The notes below the pieces were generated by a model. The model saw only the letters and a list, made by a program, of their open reading frames with translations. It had not been told where the DNA came from and searched no databases. Source: Bacteroidetes bacterium HLUCCA01 (GTDB taxonomy: Bacteria > Bacteroidota > Rhodothermia > Balneolales > HLUCCA01). From it: DNA of 64,000 nucleotides. Below, piece by piece: positions 53,675 through 62,927 of this stretch (position 1 is its first letter; every line of letters starts with the position of its first letter). The DNA is taken from assembly GCA_001314545.1 (NCBI GenBank), contig LIHN01000005.1, positions 1 through 64,000 of the forward strand, in the 5' to 3' direction. Made by a program: the position numbers and the translations under genes.

Positions 53675-54511
53675 CTATGGGGTCAATGTACGTATTGTAT
53701 CGTTTATGATGAAATCGGCAGCCCGCGCAATGGCAAGCAATCCCGGATGCTGAATGGTTAAATCGGGAACGGTCAAACCGTGTACGAATATACCCAGCAG
53801 CCACATTCTGCCGTCCGGTGCCGATACCATAGCGGCTTCACCGCGGGTTGAGGTGACCCGACCCGTTTTACCGGCGTATGTCCAGGCGTCCGGAACAATG
53901 CGGGCTACCCCAACGCGATCCTGCTGAAGGTCGAGCATTGTTTTGCAAAATTCCACGGCACGCTCATCGGGCAACGACACCCCTTCACCCAGTGTATGTG
54001 GTGCATACAGTAGCTGCATTATTCGCAGCATATCGGCGGCGGTTGTCACGCCCAAGCCAAATTCCATGGATTCAGGAGTGTCAGGATGGAATACCTTCCT
54101 ATATAACCGGGTATTCGCACACCCAAATATATTAAGCGATTCATTAACCGGTTCAATACCGGTCTGATCCAGCACCAGGTTCGTAGCCGTATTGTCTGAT
54201 AGGGACGTCATCAGATAGCAGGCGTCGTCCAATCGAACCGTACCCGGAGTATGCATGTGTCTGAGAACCCCCATTCCACCAACTAAATCGTCTTTTTGCA
54301 CAGGTATTTGTGAGTCCCAGGCAAGCTCGCCATTACCTGCCTGCATGGCGGTATGGATGAGTATCGGCAGTTTGATAGTACTTGCCGTGGATACCGGGGT
54401 ATCGCTTTGGTACGACCAGGTTTTTCCGCTCTGCACCTCGATGGCGGCAACGTGCAGTGTGCCCTCAGGTAGCAGCGACTCAATGTTACGGAACGCAGGC
54501 TGGTGTGTCAT
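53675..54511 (-). CDS. Class-A-beta-lactamase-like serine hydrolase without signal peptide
   Basis: This 278-residue protein carries the penicilloyl-serine transferase motifs: STASTIKLPIL with nucleophile Ser44 and Lys47, MTSLSDNTATN (SDN at about 105-107) and TYAGKTGRVTS (KTG at about 214-216). No Sec, Tat or lipoprotein signal precedes them, and the ExxLN loop of true class-A beta-lactamases is not evident. It therefore looks like a cytoplasmic or non-classically exported peptidase or esterase of the PF13354 group rather than an antibiotic-resistance enzyme. Length fits the mature fold. It ends 48 nt before the metallophosphoesterase start. Confidence 0.85.
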   Translation of the reverse strand: MTHQPAFRNIESLLPEGTLHVAAIEVQSGKTWSYQSDTPVSTASTIKLPILIHTAMQAGNGELAWDSQIPVQKDDLVGGMGVLRHMHTPGTVRLDDACYLMTSLSDNTATNLVLDQTGIEPVNESLNIFGCANTRLYRKVFHPDTPESMEFGLGVTTAADMLRIMQLLYAPHTLGEGVSLPDERAVEFCKTMLDLQQDRVGVARIVPDAWTYAGKTGRVTSTRGEAAMVSAPDGRMWLLGIFVHGLTVPDLTIQHPGLLAIARAADFIINDTIRTLTP

Positions 54512-54531
54512 GGGTTTTTGGCAGGGAATAT

Positions 54532-54565
54532 AAAAAACCTCCGGAACAGGTCAGTGCTTCGGAGG
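54532..54565 (-). terminator. Rho-independent terminator of the efflux operon
   Basis: On the minus strand CTCCG at the start pairs with CGGAG (CCTCCG at 54538-54543 with CGGAGG at 54560-54565), followed by TTTTTT. It lies about 200 nt past the RND stop and just ahead of the class-A-like gene. Confidence 0.65.
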
Positions 54566-54572
54566 TTAAAGA

Positions 54573-54601
54573 GTCCGGACCGGTATAATGCCGGTCCGGA
54601 C
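54573..54601. repeat. Perfect 11-bp inverted repeat
   Basis: GTCCGGACCGG at 54573-54583 and CCGGTCCGGAC at 54591-54601 pair perfectly around TATAATG. It stands between the RND operon end and its terminator. It could be an operator for the downstream hydrolase gene or a second terminator stem. Confidence 0.6.
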
Positions 54602-54771
54602 GGGGTTTGGTAATGTTTTGACGCTTTTCGGCGCCGGCATCCGGGTGAAACTCTGTCTGTACAATTCACATGGATTCGCTTATGTGCCGTGGGTAAATGG
54701 ACCATGATGGTTACCCAAAACCACATACGGCTCACAGGCCATGGTAATTCGCCCGGGACAATCATACCGGT

Positions 54772-57700
54772 TTACCCGCCGATGTAATCCTCATCTATAA
54801 CCTGATCGTTTTTGCCGCTGAGTGCCTTCATGCGATCGGTTAGTGAGTCAAAGGCAGAGAACATAACCGGAACCACAATTAAGGTCAGGAACGTGGCAAA
54901 GGTCAGTCCGCTGATAATGGCCACGCCCATCGGACCCCAGAATGCGGTGTTATCCGAGCCAATCTGAAATCCGGGATCGGCATTGACCAGCAACCCCACA
55001 AAGTCGATGTTGATACCAAAAGTCAGCGGCACCAACCCGAGTATGGTGGTGAATGCGGTCAGCAGAACCGGTCGTAAACGGGTAGACCCCGCCTGAATGA
55101 TGGCGTCTTTGCGTGCCGTGCCTTCATCGAGCAGCTGTTTGAGATAATCCACCAATACGATGTTGTTCACCGTGACAATCCCCGCAAGGGAAATCACCCC
55201 GATAAAGGTCATCAGTCCGAAGGGGGTCTGGGTGAGTATGAGACCGAGAATCACACCGATCAGACTCAATCCAACCACAATCATGATAATCATCGGGGCT
55301 ACGAAAGAGTTGAACTTGATGAGCATCACAAAGAAAATCAGGGCGAAACTGATCAGCAGGGCGGTGGTCAGGAAGGTGAACGATGCGTTGAAATCCTCAT
55401 TCTCACCGGTATAGCTCACACTGTAGCCTACCGGGATGGTCTCCAGGTAGTCGTCCAGGTATTCCTGAGTTGCAGCCAATACTTCCGGACCGTTGAATCC
55501 GGGCGCCGCCTGACCTTCAATGATGGCCGTACGTTTCAGGTCAAGTCGGGTAATAGACCCCAGTCCGCGGGTTTCCTCAAATGAGGCAACCGAGGAGAGC
55601 GGAATCTGCTGGCCGCGGGAAAATATGGTCAGATTGTCCAGACTCTGCAGGCTGGAACGGTCTTCCTCGCGTAGCCGGACCGTAATGTCATATTCATCGT
55701 CTCCATCGCGATATTTGCTGGCTTCCAGCCCGTTCATAGCAATCCGAACCGTCTGGGCGATGTCTGCAATGCTCAGACCATACTGCCCGGCACGATCGGT
55801 GTCTACGCGAACGGCATACTCCGGAACGGCCCCGCTGATATTGTCTTTCACATCCACCAGCCCGGGGATGCTCCCGTCCCGGGAGGCCTCGTCGAGCCGG
55901 GCCCGGATTTCACCGGATATGCGCGATATCACCTCAAAGTCTTCTCCGGTTACCTCAATATTGACCGGTGAACCGGTTGGCGGACCTTCCTGCTGGACCT
56001 CCACCAGAATCGAGATATCGGGTATCGGCGTCATGTACTCCCGCAGGCGATTCAACGTCACCGTACTGGGTTCGCTGCGGTCGCCATAATCCACCATATT
56101 CAACCGGATCTGGGAAAGTTCAGCGCGAGGCTGTCCGCCACCAAACACATCGCCGCCGGCAACCCCGACGTTAATTACAATATTCTCCACATTATCGCGC
56201 GATGACGGGTGTTCCTGCAACATCAGGTCGATGCGCTCCTGAACACGGCGTGCTGCATCATCAGACGCCTCCACATTCATCCCGATTGGTCCTTCAATGT
56301 TGATGATGATGGCAGCGGGATCGGTTTGCGGGAAGAACTGAACACCGGTAGGTGCCGCTGAAAACGCCGCAAAGATACTGATCAGCAGTCCCAGTACACC
56401 GTTGAGAAGCAGAGAACGGTTATCCGTGAGAATCAGCGGTCGATTCAGCTTGAGCGCCGTCCCGATGCCTCCAAAAAGAATCAGAACAATGGGAAGACCC
56501 AGCAGGACCGCCATCGCGGCGCTATCCATCCCGCCGTTGAATACATAGGCAGTACCAATGATAGCCCCGACAAAGAGCAGGAGCCCCAGACCGGTAAGCA
56601 GCACTGCACGACCACCGCGGAGGAGTCCTTCAACGGTGTGTATGAAGATTCCGCCAACCCCTGCCGCCAGTAAAATTCCGCCCAGAATCTGCGGGAGAAC
56701 CGCCGCCTGAGGTGCTATGGAATTGGTCAGGGCGAACAGCAGCATAAAAATCACACCCAGGGTAAGACTCACCAGTGCGGTGATGTTCCGGGGCCAGGCC
56801 CATTTTACGCTGTAATCGCGCTCAAGCATGGTATTGAGCAGACCCTGGTAGCGGTCGATGACGGCAGGAACCAGATGGTGGGTAAACCGGTAGGCCAGCG
56901 GCTTGACCAGAAACCGGAAGGATACTACAAAGAATATCGTGACGCCTACCAGTACCACAAAGGTAATCCAGTTGGCCGCCAGAATAACCAGTCCGCCAAA
57001 TCCAAGCAGGGCGTATTTGACTATGTTTGCAAATACCGTGCTCTTTACGCGAACATCCTTATCGATTTTCACAAAAATTACGGTGAGCGTAGGATAGAGC
57101 ACCAGTGCTACAAACAGTGAGCTGAGCAATACAATAATGAGCGTTTTGGGCAGGAAGCTCATAAACTGCCCGATGATGCCCGGCCAGAAAGTCAGCGGGA
57201 AGAAGGCTGCAACCAGGGTTGTGGTGGCCGCCAGCAGGGCACCGCCCACCTCCGTAGCGCCCTTGATGGCCGCATCAAATCGACCGAGGCCGGCCTCGCG
57301 ATACCGGAAGATGTTCTCCACAATAACCACGGCGTTGTCAACCAGCAGCCCGAGGGCAATAATCAGGGAGAACAGAATCACAAAGTTCACGGTAAACCCG
57401 CCCAGGTTCAGCACCAGAAAGCCCACAAAGATGGAGATGGGCACGGCCGCACCTACCAGCAGGGCGTTGCGGATTCCCAGAAAGAATACCAGCACCAATA
57501 CCACAAAGAGCATTCCGCTGATGATGCTGTTCTCAAGATCGGCAATCAGTTTGCGGATGTTCTCACTTTCGTCACCGGTAATGAGGACCTGGGTTCCTGC
57601 CGGGAAGTTAAAGTTGTCGATGGTGGAGAAGATATCGCTGGAGGTGTCCAGAATGTTGCTTCCGGGCCTGCGCTTGACCGACAGACTGATCACCTGGAGT

Positions 57701-58602
57701 TCTTCAATATCGGCCTCGTCTACGCGCTGCATCATCCCGTTTTCGTCTTCCAGCTCATAGGCTTTCAGCCGGGCAAAACTTTCCCTTTCCTCAAAATCAT
57801 AGACCACTTCGGCTACATCCCGCAGGTAAACCAGTCCCGGTGCAGGCTGGCCTTCCACAGGTTCCGGACTGGCAATCACGATGTCTTCCAGCTCGGCGGG
57901 ATCCCGGATTTCACCGCTGACACGCAGCAGGTAGCTGAGTCGGTTTACATCCACTGTACCGCCGGGTATGGTCAGATTCTGATTCTGAATGGCGCCCACA
58001 AGCTGTCCCAAAGCCAGGTTATAGCTGGTCAGGGCTGTCAGGTCTACATTTACCTGCACCTCGCGCACAATGCCGCCCACCAGGTCCACCTCACGGATGC
58101 CGGAAATGGATTCCAGTTCGTCTTGCAGTCGCTCACCCAGCCGGGTAAGGTTCACCAGGGAGTAATCAGCGGCCAGATTGACGGTCATAATGGGGAAGTC
58201 GTCAACGCTGGCTTCAATGATGATGGGCTCTTCCGCGTCCGGGGGGAGATCGGCTTTGGCCAGATCTACCCGCTCGCGCAGGTTCTGACTGGCTTCATTA
58301 TTGGGAACCGACAGTTCGAATTCCACAACCACAATGCTCACACTTTCCTGGGTGGTGGAGCGTATTTCCTTCACCCCATTGATGCCCTGAAGCTGGCGTT
58401 CCAGGGGTTGGGTAATCAACGACTCCATATCGGCCGGACCAATGCCCGGGTACAGGGTGGTGATGAAGAAGAAGGGTACGTCCACCGAGGGAGCCGACTC
58501 CTTCGGAATGATGATATACGAGAATATTCCGGCCACACTCAAAATGAGCGTGAGCATCAGAATGGCCGTTCTGTTTTTTAGGGTAAATCGGGTAAAATTC
58601 AT
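54772..58602 (-). CDS. RND efflux permease with extra membrane helices
   Basis: This 1276-residue protein is an HAE/AcrB-type RND permease. Typical parts are NRTAILMLTLILSVAGIFSYIIIPKESAPSVDVPF, GVKEIRSTTQESVS, the helix-4 region ALGLLVDNAVVIVENIFRYRE with its conserved Asp, and the late EGQAAPGFNGPEVL and LGLILTQTPFGLMTFIGVISLAGIVTVNNIVLVDYL. Usual members have about 1030 residues. Here some 200 extra residues between helix 6 and the second periplasmic domain add roughly five or six hydrophobic segments (about residues 530-790). It exports hydrophobic compounds with the adjacent fusion protein and TolC. It is the last gene of the TetR-led operon, 26 nt after the fusion protein. Confidence 0.92.
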   Translation of the reverse strand: MNFTRFTLKNRTAILMLTLILSVAGIFSYIIIPKESAPSVDVPFFFITTLYPGIGPADMESLITQPLERQLQGINGVKEIRSTTQESVSIVVVEFELSVPNNEASQNLRERVDLAKADLPPDAEEPIIIEASVDDFPIMTVNLAADYSLVNLTRLGERLQDELESISGIREVDLVGGIVREVQVNVDLTALTSYNLALGQLVGAIQNQNLTIPGGTVDVNRLSYLLRVSGEIRDPAELEDIVIASPEPVEGQPAPGLVYLRDVAEVVYDFEERESFARLKAYELEDENGMMQRVDEADIEELQVISLSVKRRPGSNILDTSSDIFSTIDNFNFPAGTQVLITGDESENIRKLIADLENSIISGMLFVVLVLVFFLGIRNALLVGAAVPISIFVGFLVLNLGGFTVNFVILFSLIIALGLLVDNAVVIVENIFRYREAGLGRFDAAIKGATEVGGALLAATTTLVAAFFPLTFWPGIIGQFMSFLPKTLIIVLLSSLFVALVLYPTLTVIFVKIDKDVRVKSTVFANIVKYALLGFGGLVILAANWITFVVLVGVTIFFVVSFRFLVKPLAYRFTHHLVPAVIDRYQGLLNTMLERDYSVKWAWPRNITALVSLTLGVIFMLLFALTNSIAPQAAVLPQILGGILLAAGVGGIFIHTVEGLLRGGRAVLLTGLGLLLFVGAIIGTAYVFNGGMDSAAMAVLLGLPIVLILFGGIGTALKLNRPLILTDNRSLLLNGVLGLLISIFAAFSAAPTGVQFFPQTDPAAIIINIEGPIGMNVEASDDAARRVQERIDLMLQEHPSSRDNVENIVINVGVAGGDVFGGGQPRAELSQIRLNMVDYGDRSEPSTVTLNRLREYMTPIPDISILVEVQQEGPPTGSPVNIEVTGEDFEVISRISGEIRARLDEASRDGSIPGLVDVKDNISGAVPEYAVRVDTDRAGQYGLSIADIAQTVRIAMNGLEASKYRDGDDEYDITVRLREEDRSSLQSLDNLTIFSRGQQIPLSSVASFEETRGLGSITRLDLKRTAIIEGQAAPGFNGPEVLAATQEYLDDYLETIPVGYSVSYTGENEDFNASFTFLTTALLISFALIFFVMLIKFNSFVAPMIIMIVVGLSLIGVILGLILTQTPFGLMTFIGVISLAGIVTVNNIVLVDYLKQLLDEGTARKDAIIQAGSTRLRPVLLTAFTTILGLVPLTFGINIDFVGLLVNADPGFQIGSDNTAFWGPMGVAIISGLTFATFLTLIVVPVMFSAFDSLTDRMKALSGKNDQVIDEDYIGG

Positions 58603-58628
58603 GCCTTTGGCGTGTTAAAAATCGGGTG

Positions 58629-59717
58629 TTACCGTGAGTGAATCGTTTCCGAATCGGTGGTGTCAACAATGTTGAGCAGGTCACCTTCGCCAATGGCGCT
58701 CAGACCGGTTACAATCAGCTCATCGCCTTCCTGCAGACCGGATGCAATGACTACAAAATCACCGGATGACAGTTCGATGTCCACTGAGCGTTGGGTGGCG
58801 CGTGCACCTTCATCGCTGTTCTGCACTACAAAGACCGTGTTGCCGGACTCATCACGGATAACAGCCGTTCTGGGGATGACAATTTTTCCTTCAATTTTTT
58901 GGCGCAGCACGTGCAGATCAGCTACCATGAGGGGTTTGATCCGGCCATCAGGGTTGCGCAGTTTGACTTCAACCGGGAAGGTTCGGCTGTCAGGATTCAC
59001 CAGACTGCTTGCGAAGCTGACCTCGGCGGAGGCGGGGGGAATGTCGTAGTTCCGGAAGTCAATATCTACCGGTGTTCCTTGTCCGATCATCCCGGCAAAT
59101 CGCTCGGGAATTCCGCCGCTGATGCGGATTTCATCGGTATTGACCAGGCGCAGGACCGGTACACCGGGACTGGCAAACTGTCCGACGGAGGTGAACCGTT
59201 CTTCAATGCGTCCGGAAAACGGAGCCCGGAGGGTTGCATCGCCCAGTTGTTTCTCTATGGCGGCCAGCTGAGCGGCGGCCTGATCACGCTGTGAACGACT
59301 CTGCAGGTATTGCACGGTGCTGATCACCGAGTCGGCATGCAGTGCCGCCTGTCGTTGGTAAACATCCTCAGCCAGATCGTAACCCGATTGGGCCGCGGCG
59401 TAATTGGCCTGCAGGAGACGGTCGTCCAGCCGCATGATTACATCGCCCCGGTTCACGCGGGTTCCGCGCTCGGCTATAAACTGAATCTGTCCCGGGGTTT
59501 CAACGGCAATCATGGCATCATCGTGGGCGGTCACGTTACCGTTTATGCGGATGCGGTCTTCGAAGGAAACCGGCTGCAGGGTCATGGTTTCCACGGCAAC
59601 TACACGCTCACGGGTCTGGCTGGTGGTCTCCGGCTCCGTGGTGTCCGCGTTTTCAGCCCCGCAGGCAGCTATAAACGTGGCAAAAGCAAGAATGAGAAGG
59701 GTATGGGTTGTTTTCAT
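58629..59717 (-). CDS. RND periplasmic adaptor (membrane fusion protein), lipoprotein
   Basis: ATG 59717 gives 362 residues with a lipoprotein signal (MKTTHTLLILAFATFIAAC, Cys19). The order is hairpin and lipoyl parts (IRINGNVTAHDDAMIAVETPGQIQFI, RGDVIMRLDDRLLQANYAAAQSG, GDATLRAPFSGRIEERFTSVGQFASPGVPVLRLV), then beta-barrel and membrane-proximal domains (PDGRIKPLMVADLHV, IPRTAVIRDESGNTVFVV, GLQEGDELIVTGLSAIGEGDLL). It links the RND permease to the TolC channel. A GTG at 59729 could also start translation. It lies 23 nt after tolC in the operon. Confidence 0.94.
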   Translation of the reverse strand: MKTTHTLLILAFATFIAACGAENADTTEPETTSQTRERVVAVETMTLQPVSFEDRIRINGNVTAHDDAMIAVETPGQIQFIAERGTRVNRGDVIMRLDDRLLQANYAAAQSGYDLAEDVYQRQAALHADSVISTVQYLQSRSQRDQAAAQLAAIEKQLGDATLRAPFSGRIEERFTSVGQFASPGVPVLRLVNTDEIRISGGIPERFAGMIGQGTPVDIDFRNYDIPPASAEVSFASSLVNPDSRTFPVEVKLRNPDGRIKPLMVADLHVLRQKIEGKIVIPRTAVIRDESGNTVFVVQNSDEGARATQRSVDIELSSGDFVVIASGLQEGDELIVTGLSAIGEGDLLNIVDTTDSETIHSR

Positions 59718-59740
59718 AAGTAATTTCACAGCAAAGTTGA

Positions 59741-61342
59741 TCAGTCGTTAATTTCAATGACTACGGCGCGTTTGCCCATAGCCGTTTCCAGTTCGCCCCG
59801 GGCAATGAGATAGTCGTGCAGGGCCGTCATGTAATTGAGCCGGCTCTGGTCCAGCAAACTGGCCGCCTGGCGCTCTTCCAGTCGGGTACCCACCCCTTCA
59901 CGGTAGCGGTTGCGGGCCTCCTGATAATTCAATTCGGCCAGCTCAATATTGCGCTGCTGGCTCTCTATGCGCTGCCAGGAGGATTCTACATTTCTGAGAG
60001 CGGCATCCAGTTCCAGATAAATGGACTCCCGAAGCAGGAGTGCATCCAGTTCGGCCCGCTTGACATTAACAGCAACCTGGTTAACACGGGCCCTGCGTTG
60101 AAATCCGTCAAATATGCTCCACTGAACCCTCAGGCCTACCGCAAAAGAGGTGTTCCAGTATGAGCCATCAAAAAAACTGTTGGTTTCGCGGGAGAAACTG
60201 AACGGATCGTCGGGGTCCGTAAGGGTCCGGTCACGATTATCCGGAACGTTACCCAGGTAGGCGTAGTCGGCAAAGGCGCTAACCACAGGGAAGTAGGCCG
60301 AACGCGCGAGGTTACGCTCTTCCTCACGAAGCCGGATGTTGCTTTCTACCAGCCGCAGGTCGGGTCGCATAGCCCGGGCCGCATCCAGTGCATCGCTCAG
60401 GTTCATCACTTCGGGAAGCTCAGCCCGGTAATCGGCCAGACGATCCGTGAGCACCAGATATCGTTCTACCGGGATACCCAGCATAATATTCAGACTGCGG
60501 GTTGCCAGTGCGGCTCCGTTCCGGGCACTGATCAGACTGGTTTCCAGATTTACGACCTCCACAGCGATGCTGTTACGGTCGAACCGCGGGGCCAGACCCT
60601 GCTCAACCAGGGCACGCACATCGCGTTCGGTGGCACGAAGCTGTTCCAGGCTGCTTTCCAGTAAGGCTACCTGCTCCTGGGCCAGCAGGGCGTTAAGATA
60701 GGCCGTTCGAATTTGCTGAACCAGCGTCTGGGTATCGCGTTCCAGCTGCTCGCGGACTATGCTCTTCAGGTGCTCCGCTCCGCGGATAGCGGCAAAGGCG
60801 GCTCCGTTGTAAATCGCCTGGGTTGCACTGATACCCAGCACAAACTGATTTTCAATTTCGAAGGGATTTCCACCGGTACTCTGTACGATGCCGGCATTTT
60901 CAAGTCCCTGCTGGCGTCGATCCAGATAATCCTGAAAGGTCAGGGTCGGGTTGCCCTCAATACGTTGCTGTTCGTTATAAAACAACCAGTCAATTGCTCC
61001 GAATGATGTGAACAGGTCGGCGGCATCGCTTCCGGCAAAGGGGTTCGGTGTGCGCACATTCCGGGTATAGCTTGCTGCTCCGCCGATCTGTGGATAGACA
61101 CTGCCCCAGGCCTGCCGGATTTGCTCATCCGCTTCTTCAACACTCAGTCGTGAGCGTTGCAGGACGTAGCTGTTGACCAATGCTATTTCAATGGCTTCGT
61201 TCAGCGATATCCGGGCAGTGTCCGGTTCAGTTGCGGGGGGTGATGGCGCCTGTGCCTGTGCGGATAGGGTAATGCTCAGACTCAGTAGTATCCAGAGCAT
61301 ACAGACCCGGACCCATGCCGGGTGCTCCTGCGTTGGTATCAT
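59741..61342 (-). CDS. TolC-family outer-membrane efflux channel
   Basis: This 533-residue protein has a signal peptide (about 10-32, LLSLSITLSAQAQ) and the TolC repeats: ISLNEAIEIALVNSYVLQRSRLSVEEADEQIRQAWGSVYPQIGGAASYTRN in the first half and MNLSDALDAARAMRPDLRLVESNIRLREEERNLARSAYFPVVSAFADY in the second, with long coiled helices between. A loop with FAGSDAADLFTSFG to NAGIVQSTGGNPFEIENQF is an extra extracellular or barrel insertion. It forms the outer-membrane exit duct for the RND complex. It lies 39 nt after the TetR gene on the same strand. Confidence 0.94.
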   Translation of the reverse strand: MIPTQEHPAWVRVCMLWILLSLSITLSAQAQAPSPPATEPDTARISLNEAIEIALVNSYVLQRSRLSVEEADEQIRQAWGSVYPQIGGAASYTRNVRTPNPFAGSDAADLFTSFGAIDWLFYNEQQRIEGNPTLTFQDYLDRRQQGLENAGIVQSTGGNPFEIENQFVLGISATQAIYNGAAFAAIRGAEHLKSIVREQLERDTQTLVQQIRTAYLNALLAQEQVALLESSLEQLRATERDVRALVEQGLAPRFDRNSIAVEVVNLETSLISARNGAALATRSLNIMLGIPVERYLVLTDRLADYRAELPEVMNLSDALDAARAMRPDLRLVESNIRLREEERNLARSAYFPVVSAFADYAYLGNVPDNRDRTLTDPDDPFSFSRETNSFFDGSYWNTSFAVGLRVQWSIFDGFQRRARVNQVAVNVKRAELDALLLRESIYLELDAALRNVESSWQRIESQQRNIELAELNYQEARNRYREGVGTRLEERQAASLLDQSRLNYMTALHDYLIARGELETAMGKRAVVIEIND

Positions 61343-61381
61343 AGTAGTTTATCAGTTATTGTTGAGTGATATGCAGATGAT

Positions 61382-62014
61382 TCAGTGTTTTTTCAGATAC
61401 GATTCCGTCAAATCCCATAAAATCTCTTCTATTTGCCGTCGTGCCTGTAAGGTGTCGGTTCCCGGAAGTCCATAAACGCTGCCGTCGATGTTCAGGTTGG
61501 CCAGTACATGAAGCTGATTGACAATATGATCGTACATCCCGGCTACTACGAACATGAACAACGGAAGATTTACATTTCTGAAAATTCCGGAGGCTACACC
61601 CTCATTGATGCACGTTTGTATCATATCCCGGATTTCCGTGAATATCGCCTGAATAGATTCATGCATGTCAGGCCGTAACCGTATCCCGACTTCACGGTGT
61701 GCAATTACAATCGGTCCAGGCCGGGAAAACGCATATTCCAGATAGGCCGATGTCAGCTTTTTCAGGCGATCATCCGGAGGCAGGCCCGCATCGTATTCAT
61801 CGCGCAGCAGAGCCAGGGCCTGTTCACCATAACGTTCGATGATGGCTTTGAGCAGGTTCTCCTTCGACCCAAAATAATAGGCAATCATAGCTGCGTTCAC
61901 CTCCGCAGTCTCGGCAATTTCACGGGTGGAAGTGGAGTCGTACCCGTTCTGGGCAAACAACTGCTCTGCAGCGTTCAGTATATGTTGTTTCTTGTCCGGA
62001 GCAGGGTTTTTCAT
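61382..62014 (-). CDS. TetR-family repressor of the efflux operon
   Basis: This 210-residue protein has an N-terminal helix-turn-helix (about 8-55, QHILNAAEQLFAQNGYDSTSTREIAETAEVNAAMIAYYFGSKENLL) and a helical ligand-binding half. It is the first gene of a four-gene operon with TolC, adaptor and RND permease. An imperfect palindrome sits 17 nt upstream of its start, so autoregulation and ligand-induced release are expected. The inducing ligand is not identifiable. HMM-like details such as the C-terminal TFR dimer region (LMFVVAGMYDHIVNQL) fit the family. Confidence 0.93.
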   Translation of the reverse strand: MKNPAPDKKQHILNAAEQLFAQNGYDSTSTREIAETAEVNAAMIAYYFGSKENLLKAIIERYGEQALALLRDEYDAGLPPDDRLKKLTSAYLEYAFSRPGPIVIAHREVGIRLRPDMHESIQAIFTEIRDMIQTCINEGVASGIFRNVNLPLFMFVVAGMYDHIVNQLHVLANLNIDGSVYGLPGTDTLQARRQIEEILWDLTESYLKKH

Positions 62015-62030
62015 GGGGTGTAAATTTACT

Positions 62031-62046
62031 AATCAAACGGTTAATT
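62031..62046 (-). promoter_or_regulatory. TetR operator candidate
   Basis: AATCAAACGGTTAATT matches its own reverse complement at 12 of 16 positions and lies 17 nt before the TetR ATG. Centre CAAACGGTTA resembles operators of many small TetR repressors. The assignment is by symmetry and position. Confidence 0.5.
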
Positions 62047-62155
62047 AACATCAATAGTTTCAATTTCCTTATAAATTCTCAGCCATGTTATTTAATTGTT
62101 ATATTGTGCCCTATTGTATCATTTACGGCATAACTTTTGTGTCTTTTGCACTCTT

Positions 62156-62920
62156 ATGAACGACAGTAAACTCCAGCGGCAGCGCTTTGAATTCAAATAT
62201 CGTATCACCGAGCAGAAAGCCCTGGCGATGCGTTTTTTTGTGCAGTCTTATCTGGACCTGGACATTTACGGGGCTATGCAACCGGATCTCAGCTATCCGG
62301 TTCACAGCATTTACCTTGACAGTCCGTCACTGAAAACCTATAATGACACGCTTAACGGGAACCGAAACCGGTATAAAATGCGTGTTCGTTACTATGAAAA
62401 CGGTGCAGATGCGCCGGTCTATCTGGAAGTCAAGCGCCGCGAAGACAAAATCATCACCAAGAAAAGGGCTATAGTACACCGTTGGGCCGCCCAGGAAGTT
62501 CTCGATGGCGGCATAGCAGACAGCCGTTACCTTACCGACCCTACCCCCGAACAGCAGGAGGCGCTGGCTTATTTCTGTTCCCTGCGCAACCGGCTCAATG
62601 CCCGGGCTAAAACGCATATATCCTACCGTCGTGAGGCCTATGAATCCCGGGGCAGTCATGCCGCACGAATCACCTTCGACCGTCACGTTGTTTCAGGAAT
62701 TGTCCCCGACGGACCACTGCGTTTCAACACCGAAATTGAAAACCCTGTTACCGTATTTGGTCCGGAGGTTATTCTCGAGCTCAAGTTTACCAATCGCTTT
62801 CCGGAATTTTTCAAAACGGCTGTAGAAGTGTACGGTCTGCGACAAGCCTCGGCTGCCAAATACGTAGATGGCCTCATTGAGCTGCACCGAAACCGAAAAG
62901 TACACCTAACCCACTGGTAA
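62156..62920 (+). CDS. VTC-domain (polyphosphate polymerase-like) protein
   Basis: ATG 62156 (MNDSKLQRQRFEFKYRIT) gives 254 residues; the track start at 62096 adds an unlikely stretch. The CYTH/VTC fold is shown by RFEFKYRITEQKA, YPVHSIYLDSPSLKTYNDT, NRNRYKMRVRYYE, YLEVKRREDKIITKKRAIV and ILELKFTNRFPEFF, with paired Glu-x-Lys motifs for metal and phosphate. In yeast this domain makes polyphosphate from ATP. In bacteria it is often next to a DUF4956 membrane protein, as here (7-nt gap), and its product is not settled. No transmembrane part is present, so it would act at the membrane via its partner. Confidence 0.9.
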   Translation: MNDSKLQRQRFEFKYRITEQKALAMRFFVQSYLDLDIYGAMQPDLSYPVHSIYLDSPSLKTYNDTLNGNRNRYKMRVRYYENGADAPVYLEVKRREDKIITKKRAIVHRWAAQEVLDGGIADSRYLTDPTPEQQEALAYFCSLRNRLNARAKTHISYRREAYESRGSHAARITFDRHVVSGIVPDGPLRFNTEIENPVTVFGPEVILELKFTNRFPEFFKTAVEVYGLRQASAAKYVDGLIELHRNRKVHLTHW

Positions 62921-62927
62921 GTCTTTC

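Noticed and set aside
53675-54511. Antibiotic-resistance beta-lactamase
   Set aside because: Core motifs are shared, but there is no export signal and no ExxLN loop. A resistance role is not supported.
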